Source: Chloroflexota bacterium (lineage in GTDB: Bacteria; Chloroflexota; Anaerolineae; Anaerolineales; Villigracilaceae). From it: a stretch of DNA of 64,000 nt. Shown piece after piece: positions 34,255 to 43,205 of the stretch; within the stretch, counting starts at the first letter, position 1, and every line of letters starts with the position of its first letter. Where the stretch lies: NCBI GenBank assembly GCA_016213105.1, contig JACRBN010000026.1, positions 186,001 through 250,000 of the forward strand, written 5' to 3'. The position numbers and the translations under genes were made by a program. The notes beneath the pieces are model-generated. The model worked only from the letters and a program-made list of their open reading frames with translations. It ran no database searches and was not told the origin of the DNA.

Positions 34255-34445
34255 GAGCGGGAAGGGATGCATGCTGCTATCATTGGGAGCGGATGGATGC
34301 GCAGAAGTGCTGGGAACGTTAAACGTTTAACGTTGGACGTCGAGCGTTGAAATCTCGGGTATACTTCGCATCGCTCTTAAGGGCCGCAGCGAACATTACT
34401 CACCTTGAAATAGAATTTTCCAGAGAGATGAAACCTTCCTGAACG

Positions 34446-36245
34446 ATGACAGACCATATCCGTAATTTCTGCATTATCGCGCACGTCGACCACGGCAAGT
34501 CCACGCTGGCCGACCGTTTGCTGCAACTGACCGGCACCATCTCCGAGCGGGATATGTCCGCGCAAATTCTCGACACGATGGATCTCGAACGCGAGAAGGG
34601 CGTCACCATCAAGGCCTCGGCCGTGCGCATGTACTACACCGCCAACGACGCGAACAAATACGAGATCAACCTGATCGACACGCCCGGGCACGTCGACTTC
34701 GGCTACGAGGTCAGCCGCGCGCTCAAGGCCTGCGAAGGCGCCGTCCTCGTGGTGGATGCGACCCAGGGCATCGAGGCCCAGACGCTGGCCAACCTGTATC
34801 AGGCCCTCGAAGCCGACCTGACCATCATCCCCGTCATCAACAAGATCGACCTTCCTTCGGCCCGTCCCGACGAGGTGGCCGAGGACATCTCCAGCCTGAT
34901 CGGCACCCCCGCCGACGAGGTGATCCGCATCTCGGCCAAGGACGGTCTGAACGTGGAGCAGGTGCTCGAAGCCATCGTCCAGCGCGTGCCGCCGCCCCGC
35001 GACGCCGACAGCGTCCCCCTGCGCGCGCTGATCTTCGACTCGCATTACGACTCCTACAAGGGCGTTATCGCCTACATCCGCGTGATCGAAGGCTCGCTCA
35101 AGTCCACCGACGTGCTGCGCATGTTCGCCACCAAGGTGGATATGCGTCCCGTTGAGATCGGCATCTTCGCGCCCGGCATGAAACCCGTCCAGGCGCTGGG
35201 ATCGGGTGAAGTCGGTTATATCGCCACGGGATTTAAAACCGTGCACGAGTGCCGTGTGGGCGACACAATCACCCGCGCCGCCGAGCCTGCTTCCGAACCC
35301 CTGCCTGGCTACCGCACCCCCAAGCCGATGGTCTTCGCGGGCATCTACCCCGTCGAAGCGGACGATTACACCGACCTGCGCGAGTCGCTCGACAAGCTGC
35401 AGCTCAACGATGCCTCGTTGACCTTCGCGCCCGAGACCTCACAGGCGCTGGGCTTCGGCTTCCGCGCTGGCTTCCTGGGTCTCTTCCACATGGAGATCAT
35501 CCAGGAGCGCATTGAGCGCGAGTACCTGCTGGACGTGCTCTTCACCGCGCCCTCGGTGGAATACGAGGTGGCCACGCTGACTGGCGAGGTCGTCACCGTC
35601 GACTCGCCCGCCGAGCTGCCCGACCCGGGCACCATCGCCGAGATCCGCGAACCGTGGATGAACATCGAGATCATCACGCCCACCGACTACTACGGCCCGA
35701 TCATGGACCTGGTCACCAAGCGGCGCGGCATCTTTAAACAGCAGGAATACCCCGCCCCGCACCGCGTGCAACTCGACTTCGAGATTCCGCTGTCCGAGAT
35801 CATCATCGACTTCTTCGACCTGTTGAAGTCGCGCACCAAGGGCTATGCCTCGCTCGACTACCAGTTCCTCGAATACCGCGCGGACACTCTCCAGAAGCTG
35901 GAGATCCTGGTCAACGGCGACCCGGTCGACGCGCTGGCCGCCATCGTCCACGAGAAGGACGCCTACCACAAGGGCCAGCGCCTCATCACCAAGCTGAAAG
36001 AGTTGATTCCGCGCCAGTTGTACGATGTCGCCATCCAGGCCGCCTCGGGTGGACGCATCATCAGCCGCGCCAACGTCAAGGCCACGCGCAAGGACGTGCT
36101 TGCCAAGTGTTACGGCGGCGACATCAGCCGCAAGAAGAAACTGCTCGAAAAACAGAAGCGCGGCAAGAAGCGCCTCAAGATGGTCGGCAACGTGGAAATT
36201 CCCCAGGACGCCTTCATGGCCGTCCTTAAGTTGGATGAAGAGTAA
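34446..36245 (+). CDS. lepA: Elongation factor 4 (LepA), ribosomal back-translocase GTPase
   Basis: 599 residues, the standard LepA length. G1 AHVDHGKST, the TI region [22 protein letters not shown]3 [11 protein letters not shown] and G4 NKIDLP are all intact. The LepA-specific C-terminus ends with [20 protein letters not shown] and [17 protein letters not shown]. It acts on the ribosome to help translation and ribosome assembly under stress. A TATACT box lies at 34360-34365. Confidence 0.97.
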   Translation: MTDHIRNFCIIAHVDHGKSTLADRLLQLTGTISERDMSAQILDTMDLEREKGVTIKASAVRMYYTANDANKYEINLIDTPGHVDFGYEVSRALKACEGAVLVVDATQGIEAQTLANLYQALEADLTIIPVINKIDLPSARPDEVAEDISSLIGTPADEVIRISAKDGLNVEQVLEAIVQRVPPPRDADSVPLRALIFDSHYDSYKGVIAYIRVIEGSLKSTDVLRMFATKVDMRPVEIGIFAPGMKPVQALGSGEVGYIATGFKTVHECRVGDTITRAAEPASEPLPGYRTPKPMVFAGIYPVEADDYTDLRESLDKLQLNDASLTFAPETSQALGFGFRAGFLGLFHMEIIQERIEREYLLDVLFTAPSVEYEVATLTGEVVTVDSPAELPDPGTIAEIREPWMNIEIITPTDYYGPIMDLVTKRRGIFKQQEYPAPHRVQLDFEIPLSEIIIDFFDLLKSRTKGYASLDYQFLEYRADTLQKLEILVNGDPVDALAAIVHEKDAYHKGQRLITKLKELIPRQLYDVAIQAASGGRIISRANVKATRKDVLAKCYGGDISRKKKLLEKQKRGKKRLKMVGNVEIPQDAFMAVLKLDEE

Positions 36246-36330
36246 TTCTTAAACACAAAGGACACAAAGGGCACGAAGGATTCTGAAACCTGTTCTTCCC
36301 TTTGTGTTCCTTTGTGGCCTTTGTGGTTGA
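36246..36330. repeat. ACACAAAGG-type imperfect inverted repeat
   Basis: AACACAAAGGACACAAAGGG on the left and CCTTTGTGTTCCTTTGTGG on the right form an imperfect inverted repeat of short AAAGG words, spanning the gap between lepA and the next gene. Non-coding. Confidence 0.6.
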
Positions 36331-36334
36331 AAAA

Positions 36335-37336
36335 ATGTCCCAATTTCTCAAAGACTCAAAACGCTGGCTGCCTGGCGCCCTAGTCGGCATTGCGCTGATC
36401 GCGGCGCTCTTCTACTTCATCGACTTCCGCACCCTGGGCGAGGCGATCCGCAACGCGAACTATGCCATCCTGGGCGTCTCCGCCATTCTGTCCTTCGTGT
36501 GGCTGGCGATCCGCGCCAAGGTCTGGCAGACCCTGCTGCGCGACAAGCCCCGTTACACGGACGTGCTCCTTTCGGCGGGTGAAGGCTACCTGCTGAACAA
36601 CTTCCTGCCCTTCCGCCTGGGTGAGATCGGGCGGGCTTTCCTGCTCAGCCGCAAGTCGGGGATACAGGTCGGTGAGATCCTGCCCACCATCGTCATCGAA
36701 CGCACCGTCGACCTGGCCTTTTCGGCTGGATTTCTGCTGGCCTCCCTGCCCTTCGTGGTCGGCTCGGAAGGCTCCGAGCGCATCGGCTACATCGTCGGCG
36801 GCCTGGTGCTCTTTGGCCTGGTCATGATGTATGTGCTGGCGCGCAACAACCAGTGGGCGCTCGACCTGTTCCACAAGTGGAGTCATCGCTGGCCCGCCCT
36901 GCAAAAGTTCGGCGGAAATTTCCTCGAATCCTTTTTTGCGGGTCTGGGCGTGCTGACCGACGGCTGGCTGTTCCTGCGCTTTCTGTTCTGGATGACGCTC
37001 AACTGGGCCGTGGCGCTGGTGTCCTATTACCTGATCACGCTTTCGTTCTTCCCGCAGGCCCAGCCCGTGTGGACGCTTTTCATTCTCGGCGCGGCGGCCT
37101 TCGGCGGAGCGATCCCCGCCCTGCCCGGTGGAGTCGGCACCTTCGAGGGCGCCATCAGCGCCGCCCTGACCCTGCTCACGGGCGACCAGTCCACGTCGCT
37201 GGCGGTGGCGTTGACGGCGCGCGTCTACAACTACCTTAACAGCATCGTTGTCGGCGGCCTCGGCCTGATCCGCGAAGGACAGAGCCTGCCCGACATCTAT
37301 CACGAACTGCTGGCGTTGAGGAATAAAAAAGAGTAA
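36335..37336 (+). CDS. Flippase-like membrane protein (UPF0104/LPG-synthase TM family)
   Basis: 333 residues with about eight membrane helices. The blocks EGYLLNNFLPFRLGEIGRAFLL and VIERTVDLAFSAGFLL, and later ALPGGVGTFEGAI, are the hallmarks of this family (as in the membrane part of MprF and in AglD-like proteins). These proteins move or help synthesise lipid-linked sugars or aminoacyl lipids. The neighbouring SDR epimerase and sulfatase-fold genes fit a cell-envelope role (inference). The start ATG at 36335 has no Shine-Dalgarno; it follows an AAAGG-type repeat. Confidence 0.85.
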   Translation: MSQFLKDSKRWLPGALVGIALIAALFYFIDFRTLGEAIRNANYAILGVSAILSFVWLAIRAKVWQTLLRDKPRYTDVLLSAGEGYLLNNFLPFRLGEIGRAFLLSRKSGIQVGEILPTIVIERTVDLAFSAGFLLASLPFVVGSEGSERIGYIVGGLVLFGLVMMYVLARNNQWALDLFHKWSHRWPALQKFGGNFLESFFAGLGVLTDGWLFLRFLFWMTLNWAVALVSYYLITLSFFPQAQPVWTLFILGAAAFGGAIPALPGGVGTFEGAISAALTLLTGDQSTSLAVALTARVYNYLNSIVVGGLGLIREGQSLPDIYHELLALRNKKE

Positions 37337-37337
37337 T

Positions 37338-37426
37338 GTCGTTGCGAGGAGGAGCGCAGCGACGACGAAGCAATCTTCTAATCATTCTGAGATTGCTTCG
37401 TCGCAAAGAACGCTCCTCGCAATGAC
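37338..37426. repeat. GTCATTGCGAGG dispersed repeat, full copy
   Basis: The left arm GTCGTTGCGAGGAGG...CGAAGCAATCTT and the right arm GAGATTGCTTCGTCG...CTCCTCGCAATGAC pair to form a long hairpin. It fills most of the gap between the flippase-like and epimerase genes. A second full copy is at 50605-50693. Confidence 0.85.
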
Positions 37427-37449
37427 GTGGAATAGAATGGAGTTGATAC

Positions 37450-38475
37450 ATGACAAAAAATTATCTGGTTACCGGTGGCGCTGGCTTTATTGGTTCCAAC
37501 TACGTGAATCGACTGGTGGCGCGCGGAGAGAAGGTCACGGTCTTTGACAACCTCAGCCGCGGCGGCGCTCCGCGCAACCTCGATTGGCTGAGGAAGACCC
37601 ACGGCGCGGACGCCTTCACCATGCTCACCGCCGACGTGCGCGATTCGGCCGCCATCACGGAAGCCGCCAAAGGGGCGGACGTGATCGTCCACCTTGCGGG
37701 GCAGGTGGCCGTCACCACCTCGGTGGTCGAGCCGCGCGAGGACTTCGAGATCAACGCCCTCGGCACGTTCAATGTCCTCGAAGCGGCGCGTGCCTCGGGG
37801 CGCAATCCCACCTTCATTTATGCCTCCACCAACAAGGTCTACGGCGGCATGGACGAGGTCGAGATTGTCGAGGACGCCACGCGCTGGCACTACAAGGATC
37901 TGACCTACGGCGCCGCCGAAGACCAGCCGCTGGACTTCCACTCGCCCTACGGCTGTTCGAAGGGCACGGGCGACCAGTACGTGCGCGACTACTTCCGCAT
38001 CTACGGCCTGCCGACGGTGGTCTTCCGCCAGAGCTGCATCTACGGTCCGCGCCAGTTCGGCGTGGAGGATCAGGGCTGGCTGGCGTGGATGATCATCGCC
38101 GCCGTGACGGGGCACCAGATCACCATCTACGGCGACGGCAAACAGGTGCGCGACGTGCTGCACGTGGACGATCTACTGGACGCCTACGACGCGGCCATCG
38201 CCAATATCGACATGGCAAAGGGGCGGGTCTACAACATGGGCGGCGGCGTGGAAAACGTCCTGGCCGTGTGGAGCGAGTTCGGCCCGATGATCGAGCGCAT
38301 GCTCGGCAAAACCATCTACGTGGCGCGCGGCGACTGGCGCCCCGGCGATCAGCGCGTCTTCTACGCTGATTACCGCAAGGCCCAGCGCGAACTGGGCTGG
38401 AAGCCGAAGATCAGCCTGGAGGAAGGCATCGAGCGCCTCTTCAACTGGGTCAAGGAAAATAAGGAAATGTTCTAA
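37450..38475 (+). CDS. NAD-dependent sugar epimerase, CDP-paratose 2-epimerase-like
   Basis: 341 residues. Extended SDR: TGGAGFIGSNYV binds NAD, VFDNLSRGGAPRNLDWL is the segment typical of CDP-paratose 2-epimerases (RfbE/Tyv), and STNKVYGG plus SPYGCSKGTGDQY give the S-Y-K active site. The later DQGWLAWMIIAAVTG also fits. CDP-tyvelose itself is not implied; related enzymes make other deoxysugar nucleotides. It lies in a run of envelope-type genes and is followed by a terminator at 38480. Confidence 0.85.
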   Translation: MTKNYLVTGGAGFIGSNYVNRLVARGEKVTVFDNLSRGGAPRNLDWLRKTHGADAFTMLTADVRDSAAITEAAKGADVIVHLAGQVAVTTSVVEPREDFEINALGTFNVLEAARASGRNPTFIYASTNKVYGGMDEVEIVEDATRWHYKDLTYGAAEDQPLDFHSPYGCSKGTGDQYVRDYFRIYGLPTVVFRQSCIYGPRQFGVEDQGWLAWMIIAAVTGHQITIYGDGKQVRDVLHVDDLLDAYDAAIANIDMAKGRVYNMGGGVENVLAVWSEFGPMIERMLGKTIYVARGDWRPGDQRVFYADYRKAQRELGWKPKISLEEGIERLFNWVKENKEMF

Positions 38476-38479
38476 CCGC

Positions 38480-38517
38480 AACTGGGGTGGGCCTGCAAAG
38501 TCCACTCCAGTTCTTTT
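38480..38517 (+). terminator. Terminator of the epimerase gene
   Basis: AACTGGGGTGG (38480-38490) pairs with CCACTCCAGTT (38502-38512) with one wobble pair, then CTTTTT follows. Confidence 0.8.
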
Positions 38518-38518
38518 T

Positions 38519-38577
38519 AAACCGCGAAGAGCGCAAAGGCTTATTTTTTTCTTCGCGGTCTTCATTGCTTTGCGGTT
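38519..38577. repeat. ACCGCGAAG/CTTTGCGGT inverted repeat
   Basis: AACCGCGAAGAGCGCAAAG on the left and CTTCGCGGTCTTCATTGCTT with TGCGGTT on the right form a split inverted repeat of short words, similar in style to the AAAGG repeat at 36246. Non-coding. Confidence 0.6.
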
Positions 38578-38669
38578 CGATGGCGGGTTCTTCACCGTAT
38601 GCCCATCATCCACCCCACTTCCTTTTCAAGTACAATCGGGGCCATATTTCCAAAATCGTAAACCACACC

Positions 38670-40205
38670 ATGAAATCTTCCTTCACCCGCCGCGACTTTC
38701 TCAAACTGGCCAGCGCCCTGCCGCTGGGATATATTTCCGCGCGCATGGCCAGGTCGCTGAACGGCGAAAAGCAGAACGTGCTGGTGATCGTCTTCGACGC
38801 CTGGTCGGCGCGGCACATCTCCCTGTACGGCTATGGGCGCGGGACCACGCCCAACCTGGCGCGCCTGGCGGAGCGGGCCATCGTCTATCACAACCATCAC
38901 GCGGGCGGAAACTTCACCACGCCGGGCACCGCCTCCCTGCTGACGGGCGCACTGCCCTGGTCGCACCGCGCCTTCGATCTGAATGCCGTCGCCGACGCCT
39001 CCTTTACGCAGAAGAACCTCTTCCACGCCTTCCCCGATCATCAGCGCATCGCCTACACCCACAACAGCGTGGCTGACTTCCTGCTCGAACAATTCCGCGC
39101 CGACCTCGACGAGTGGATTCCGCGCCCCGAATATTTCCTGACCAACGACGCCTACGTCGGGGCTTTGTTCGGCGGCGACCAGGACATTGCCGCCGTCAGT
39201 TGGGTGCGTATCATTAAGAAGGCCGACCAGGGCTACGCCTATTCCCTATTCCTCTCGCGCCTGTACGAACTGCTCCATGGCCGCAGCCTGGACGAGGTGA
39301 AGGAACTTTTTCCGCGCGGCCTGCCGGCGGTCAACGGCGACAATTACTTCATCCTCGAACAGGCCATCGACGCGCTGGAGGGACGGGTCGAGCAGGCCGC
39401 CCGCCCGTTCCTGGGTTACTTCCACTTTCTGCCGCCGCATTATCCGTACCGAACGCGGCGCGAGTTCAACAACTTCTTCAAGGGCGATGGCTTCCAGGTT
39501 CCCGCGAAACCCACTGACCTGTTCAGCGGCGCGGCCTCCTCCGATACGCCGATGGCCGCGAGCGACTCCCTGCTGGACGACCGCCGCCACTACGATGAGT
39601 TCGTCCTGTACGTTGACCAGGAGTTCGGCCGCCTCTTCGATCTGCTCGAAACCTCGGGCATCCTCGACGACACCTGGCTGGTGCTGACCTCTGACCACGG
39701 CGAGATGTTCGAGCGCGGCATCGGCGGCCACGCCACGCCCGTGCTGTACGAACCCGTCATCCACGTGCCGCTGATGATCTTCGAGCCTGGGCGCAGGGAG
39801 CGGATGGACATCCACACCCCGACCAGCGCCGTCGACCTGCTGCCCACCCTGCTGCACGTCACGGGCCAGCCGCCCGCCGCCTGGAGCGAGGGCCTGATCC
39901 TGCCTCCGTTCAGTTCCCCGCCCCCCGAGCGGAGCATCTACACCATCGAGGCGCGCAATACCCCTTTGCACGGTCCGCTCACCGAGGCCACCGTCGCGCA
40001 CATAAGGGACCATTACAAATTGATGTACTTCTTCGGTTATCCTGAACTCAAGGGAACCGAGCGCATCGAACTCTACGACCTCGCCTCCGACCCCGAGGAA
40101 CTGCACGACCTCTCCACCTCCCAGTCCGAGTTGACCCGTCAACTGTTGGACGAGTTGAAAGCCAAGCTGGCCGAAGTCAACCTGTATGAGACTACTTCGC
40201 CCTGA
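38670..40205 (+). CDS. Tat-exported sulfatase-fold protein with Thr at the nucleophile position
   Basis: 511 residues. RRDFLKLASALPLGY at the N-terminus is a Tat signal. The alkaline-phosphatase/sulfatase fold is clear: VFDAWSARHISLYGY (Asp43 metal ligand), NFTTPGTASLLTG, LTSDHGEMFERGIGGHA and PTSAVDLLPTLLHVTG. In arylsulfatases the motif reads CxPxRASLLTG; here Cys is Thr83 and Arg is Thr, so formylglycine chemistry is impossible. Thr is the nucleophile in LtaS and phosphoethanolamine transferases, so a phosphotransferase or phosphodiesterase role is plausible (inference). A paralogue of equal length follows at 40887 after a membrane protein gene. The stop codon lies inside a dispersed repeat. 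Confidence 0.82.
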   Translation: MKSSFTRRDFLKLASALPLGYISARMARSLNGEKQNVLVIVFDAWSARHISLYGYGRGTTPNLARLAERAIVYHNHHAGGNFTTPGTASLLTGALPWSHRAFDLNAVADASFTQKNLFHAFPDHQRIAYTHNSVADFLLEQFRADLDEWIPRPEYFLTNDAYVGALFGGDQDIAAVSWVRIIKKADQGYAYSLFLSRLYELLHGRSLDEVKELFPRGLPAVNGDNYFILEQAIDALEGRVEQAARPFLGYFHFLPPHYPYRTRREFNNFFKGDGFQVPAKPTDLFSGAASSDTPMAASDSLLDDRRHYDEFVLYVDQEFGRLFDLLETSGILDDTWLVLTSDHGEMFERGIGGHATPVLYEPVIHVPLMIFEPGRRERMDIHTPTSAVDLLPTLLHVTGQPPAAWSEGLILPPFSSPPPERSIYTIEARNTPLHGPLTEATVAHIRDHYKLMYFFGYPELKGTERIELYDLASDPEELHDLSTSQSELTRQLLDELKAKLAEVNLYETTSP

Positions 40206-40241
40206 GCGGAGCCGCGTTCTTTGCGGCGCAGTCGAAGGACA
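40197..40241. repeat. CGCCCTGAGCGGAG...CGAAGGAC dispersed repeat
   Basis: The element begins in the last codons of the sulfatase-fold gene and supplies its TGA stop codon. Its words (GAGCGGAG, GCGCAGTCGAAGG) also occur inside the APH-like gene at 47862-47921. Confidence 0.6.
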
Positions 40242-40297
40242 TTTGAACAAAATATCGGTTGTATAATCGCCCCAACCCAACCAAAGGACCGAACGAC

Positions 40298-40879
40298 TTG
40301 ACTCATTTTCTTGCCCAACGCTACTCCAAACAGGGACTGTGGTCCCTGTTTCTGATGTGCGCCTTTCCCCTGCACGCCTGGACGCTGATCCTCGTCTTCC
40401 GTGACCTGTCCTGGATGGCGGAACGCACCAACTTCGGGGATGCCCTCGGTGTGGCCGCCTATGCCATGCTCTTCGCCTTCATCGAAAGCCTGATTCTCTT
40501 TATCGTGATGGCCCTGCTCGGCTTTCTAGTCTCGACCGTTTGGGACAAGGACAGGCGCGTGGCCCTGCTGACGGTCCTCTTCCTGATCGCCTCGCTCTGG
40601 TCGATGCTCAGCCAGCTTTACTTCCTGGCGAACCTCCAGGCGCCAGATTGGTTCCTCTCCCTCCTGGCACAGAACGGACATCCCGTGCGCGTTCTGTATG
40701 CGCTGGCCTTCGTTGTGATCGCGCCGACGCTGGCGCTCCCTGCCTGGTTCATCCTGCGCTCGGAAAAGGCCGTGAAGTCCATCCAGGCCCTGATCGAGCG
40801 GTTATCCCTGTTGAGCGCCTTCTACCTGTTCTTCGACGTGCTCGGGCTGGTCTTCGTGATCGTCCGCAACGTGTGGTAG
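40298..40879 (+). CDS. Membrane protein of unknown function
   Basis: 193 residues from TTG 40298, which has AAAGGA upstream; TTG 40259 would add 13 residues. Five membrane segments (LFLMCAFPLHAWTLILVF; YAMLFAFIESLILFIVMALL; ALLTVLFLIASLWSML; ALAFVVIAPTLALPAWFIL; SAFYLFFDVLGLVFVIV). It lies between the two sulfatase-fold paralogues, seven bases before the second, so the three genes probably act together at the envelope. No family recognised. Confidence 0.7.
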   Translation: MTHFLAQRYSKQGLWSLFLMCAFPLHAWTLILVFRDLSWMAERTNFGDALGVAAYAMLFAFIESLILFIVMALLGFLVSTVWDKDRRVALLTVLFLIASLWSMLSQLYFLANLQAPDWFLSLLAQNGHPVRVLYALAFVVIAPTLALPAWFILRSEKAVKSIQALIERLSLLSAFYLFFDVLGLVFVIVRNVW

Positions 40880-40886
40880 GCTGAAC

Positions 40887-42422
40887 ATGAATCCCCGACT
40901 CAATCGCCGTGATTTTCTCAAACTGGCGGGCGCCCTGCCTCTGGGATATGCCACTTCGCAGGCCGCGCGCTCCCTCGGCCTGCCGAACCTGATGCAGCAG
41001 GATGGGCGCAAGAACGTGCTCGTGCTCGTCTTCGACGCATGGTCGGCCTACAACATATCGCTCCATGGCTACCAGCGCGAGACCATGCCCAACCTCGCGC
41101 GTCTGGCGGAGCGGGCCGTCGTCTATCACAATCATTTCTCGGGCAGCAATTTCACCTCCTCGGGCACCGCCTCCCTGCTGACGGGCACCCTGCCGTGGAC
41201 GCATCGCGCGCTGCGGGGCGGGGATGACGTGGCGCAGGATTTCGTCTCGCGCAGCATCTTCAGCGCCTTCAAGGATTACTATCGCATTACTTATACCCAT
41301 AACGGCTGGGCCAACACCCTGCTCGAACAATTCCAGGCGGACATCGACGAGCTGGTGCCGTGGAAGAGTCTCTTCCTGCGTTCCTACGACGGCTTCATCC
41401 ATTCGCTCTTCAAGAACGATGACGATTCCGCCTCTGTGGCCTGGACGCGTAACATGAACGTCAAGCAGGACGGGTATTCCTACTCCCTGTTCCTCTCGCA
41501 CCTGTACGGCGAGCTTCAGAAGAATCGTTATGCCGACCTCAAGCAGACCTTCCCGCGCGGCATTCCCTCCACGGGCGACGTGGGCAGCGAGTTCCTGCTC
41601 GAGTCTGCCATCGACTGGACTGGCAGCCGCCTGCCGCGCATCCCGCAGCCGTTCGTGGGGTACTTCCACTTCCTTCCGCCGCATGGGCCGTACAACGCGC
41701 CCATGGACTACATCGGCCATTTCGAAAACGACAACCTCAGGCCGCTGGATAAACCCCAGGACCTGTTCACGGCGCGCGTCCCCTACAGTGCCCTGCTCAA
41801 ACGCCGCGCGGAATACGACGAGTTCATCCTGTACGTGGATCGGGAGTTTGGCCGCCTGTTCGACCAGTTGGAATCTGCGGGCCTGCTGCAGAACACCGTC
41901 ATTGCGCTGACCACCGATCACGGCGAGATGAACGAGCGCGGCATCAGCGGACACAGCACCAACGCGCTCTACCAGCCCGTCATCCGTGTGCCGCTGTTGA
42001 TCTTCGACCCTGATCAGCCGACCCGCGTGGATGTCCACACCCCGACCAGCGCCGTCGACCTGCTGCCGACTTTGCTGCATCTCACGGGCCAGCCCATCCC
42101 TGACTGGACTGAGGGCGTGATCCTACCCCCTTATGCGGAGCCAACCCCCGGGCGGAGCGTCTACGCGGTCAAGGCCTCCAAGAACGGACAGTTCGATCCG
42201 CTCGCGCATGCGTCGGTGGCGCTCGTCAAGGACAATCACAAGTTGATCTACTACTTCGGCTACCAGGAGCGCGGCGTGGATGAACTCGTCCAGTTGTATG
42301 ACATCCAGGCCGACCCCGAGGAGATGACCGACCTGTCCACTTCGCAGAAGAATGTCTCAACACAAATGCTCGATGAGTTGAAGACGAAACTGGAAGAAGT
42401 GAACAAGCCGTATATCAAGTAA
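40887..42422 (+). CDS. Tat-exported sulfatase-fold protein, second paralogue
   Basis: 511 residues, the same length as the gene at 38670. NRRDFLKLAGALPLGY is a Tat signal. LVFDAWSAYNISLHGY (Asp50), NFTSSGTASLLTG (Thr90 where sulfatases have Cys), ALTTDHGEMNERGISGHS and PTSAVDLLPTLLHLTG repeat the pattern of the first paralogue. The Thr is kept in both copies while the Pro of the motif is lost here, which supports Thr as the working nucleophile. Substrate unknown. Confidence 0.82.
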   Translation: MNPRLNRRDFLKLAGALPLGYATSQAARSLGLPNLMQQDGRKNVLVLVFDAWSAYNISLHGYQRETMPNLARLAERAVVYHNHFSGSNFTSSGTASLLTGTLPWTHRALRGGDDVAQDFVSRSIFSAFKDYYRITYTHNGWANTLLEQFQADIDELVPWKSLFLRSYDGFIHSLFKNDDDSASVAWTRNMNVKQDGYSYSLFLSHLYGELQKNRYADLKQTFPRGIPSTGDVGSEFLLESAIDWTGSRLPRIPQPFVGYFHFLPPHGPYNAPMDYIGHFENDNLRPLDKPQDLFTARVPYSALLKRRAEYDEFILYVDREFGRLFDQLESAGLLQNTVIALTTDHGEMNERGISGHSTNALYQPVIRVPLLIFDPDQPTRVDVHTPTSAVDLLPTLLHLTGQPIPDWTEGVILPPYAEPTPGRSVYAVKASKNGQFDPLAHASVALVKDNHKLIYYFGYQERGVDELVQLYDIQADPEEMTDLSTSQKNVSTQMLDELKTKLEEVNKPYIK

Positions 42423-42431
42423 AATCAACGC

Positions 42432-43169
42432 ATGTCCAATGAATTCATCTACTCCCGCAATGCCGTCTATGAAACACTGCGAACCAACCGCAGGCAGATC
42501 TTTACCCTGCTGCTGGCCGAAGGGGCGCAGGACAAGGGCCGCTTCACTGAGATCGTGACCCTGGCGAACCAGCGCAAAGTGAAGGTGGAAAAAGTCCCGC
42601 GCGCGCGGCTGGATAAGATTCACCAGAATCACCAGGGCATGGCGCTGGAGGTTGGCGGTTATCCGTACAGCGACGTGCTCGACATCCTCGAACTGGCGCG
42701 GCAGAAAAACGAATTGCCCTTCGTGCTGATTCTCGATTCGCTCAATGACCCGCAGAATTTCGGCACCCTGCTGCGCACCGCGGAGGCGGTCGGCGTACAT
42801 GGCATCGTCCTGCCGCTGGCCCACACCGTGGAGGTCACGCCTGCCGTGGTCAACGCCTCGTCGGGGGCAAGTGAGCATTTGCTCATCACGCGCTCCAACC
42901 TCTCGCAGGTGATCGACATCCTCAAGGATTCGGAATTGTGGATCGTCGGCCTGGATCAGAACGGTGAGACCATCAGCGATAAGACGGGAAAACACTTGCG
43001 CGGCGCGCTCGGGCTGGTGGTCGGTTCGGAGGGCGAGGGCATCCGTCAGCTTGTGCGCTCGAAATGCGACATCATTCTGAAACTCCCCATGCAGGGAAAA
43101 GTCGAATCGCTCAACGCCGCCGTGGCAGGTTCGGTGGCGCTTTATCTGGCGTATTTGAATCGCATGTAG
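42432..43169 (+). CDS. rlmB: 23S rRNA (guanosine-2'-O)-methyltransferase, RlmB/TrmH group 3
   Basis: 245 residues, normal for RlmB. An N-terminal substrate-binding domain (FIYSRNAVYETLR) is followed by the SPOUT knot: ILDSLNDPQNFGTLLRTAEA, LVVGSEGEGIRQLV and LKLPMQGKVESLNAAVAGSV, which are motifs 1-3 of SpoU enzymes. It methylates G2251 (E. coli numbering) of 23S rRNA or a related ribose. No Shine-Dalgarno; TAAAAT ends six bases before the ATG, overlapping the upstream stop codon, which suggests a leaderless mRNA. The TAG stop is part of a repeat. Confidence 0.92.
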   Translation: MSNEFIYSRNAVYETLRTNRRQIFTLLLAEGAQDKGRFTEIVTLANQRKVKVEKVPRARLDKIHQNHQGMALEVGGYPYSDVLDILELARQKNELPFVLILDSLNDPQNFGTLLRTAEAVGVHGIVLPLAHTVEVTPAVVNASSGASEHLLITRSNLSQVIDILKDSELWIVGLDQNGETISDKTGKHLRGALGLVVGSEGEGIRQLVRSKCDIILKLPMQGKVESLNAAVAGSVALYLAYLNRM

Positions 43170-43190
43170 GGGCGGGGTCATCCCGCCCGA
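43166..43190. repeat. GTAGGGGC-type palindrome, copy 1
   Basis: GTAGGGGCGGGGTCATCCCG then CCC: GGGCGGG pairs with CCCGCCC around GTCAT. The TAG at 43167-43169 is the rlmB stop codon. Confidence 0.75.
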
Positions 43191-43205
43191 ACAACGGAGA
43201 ATTTC

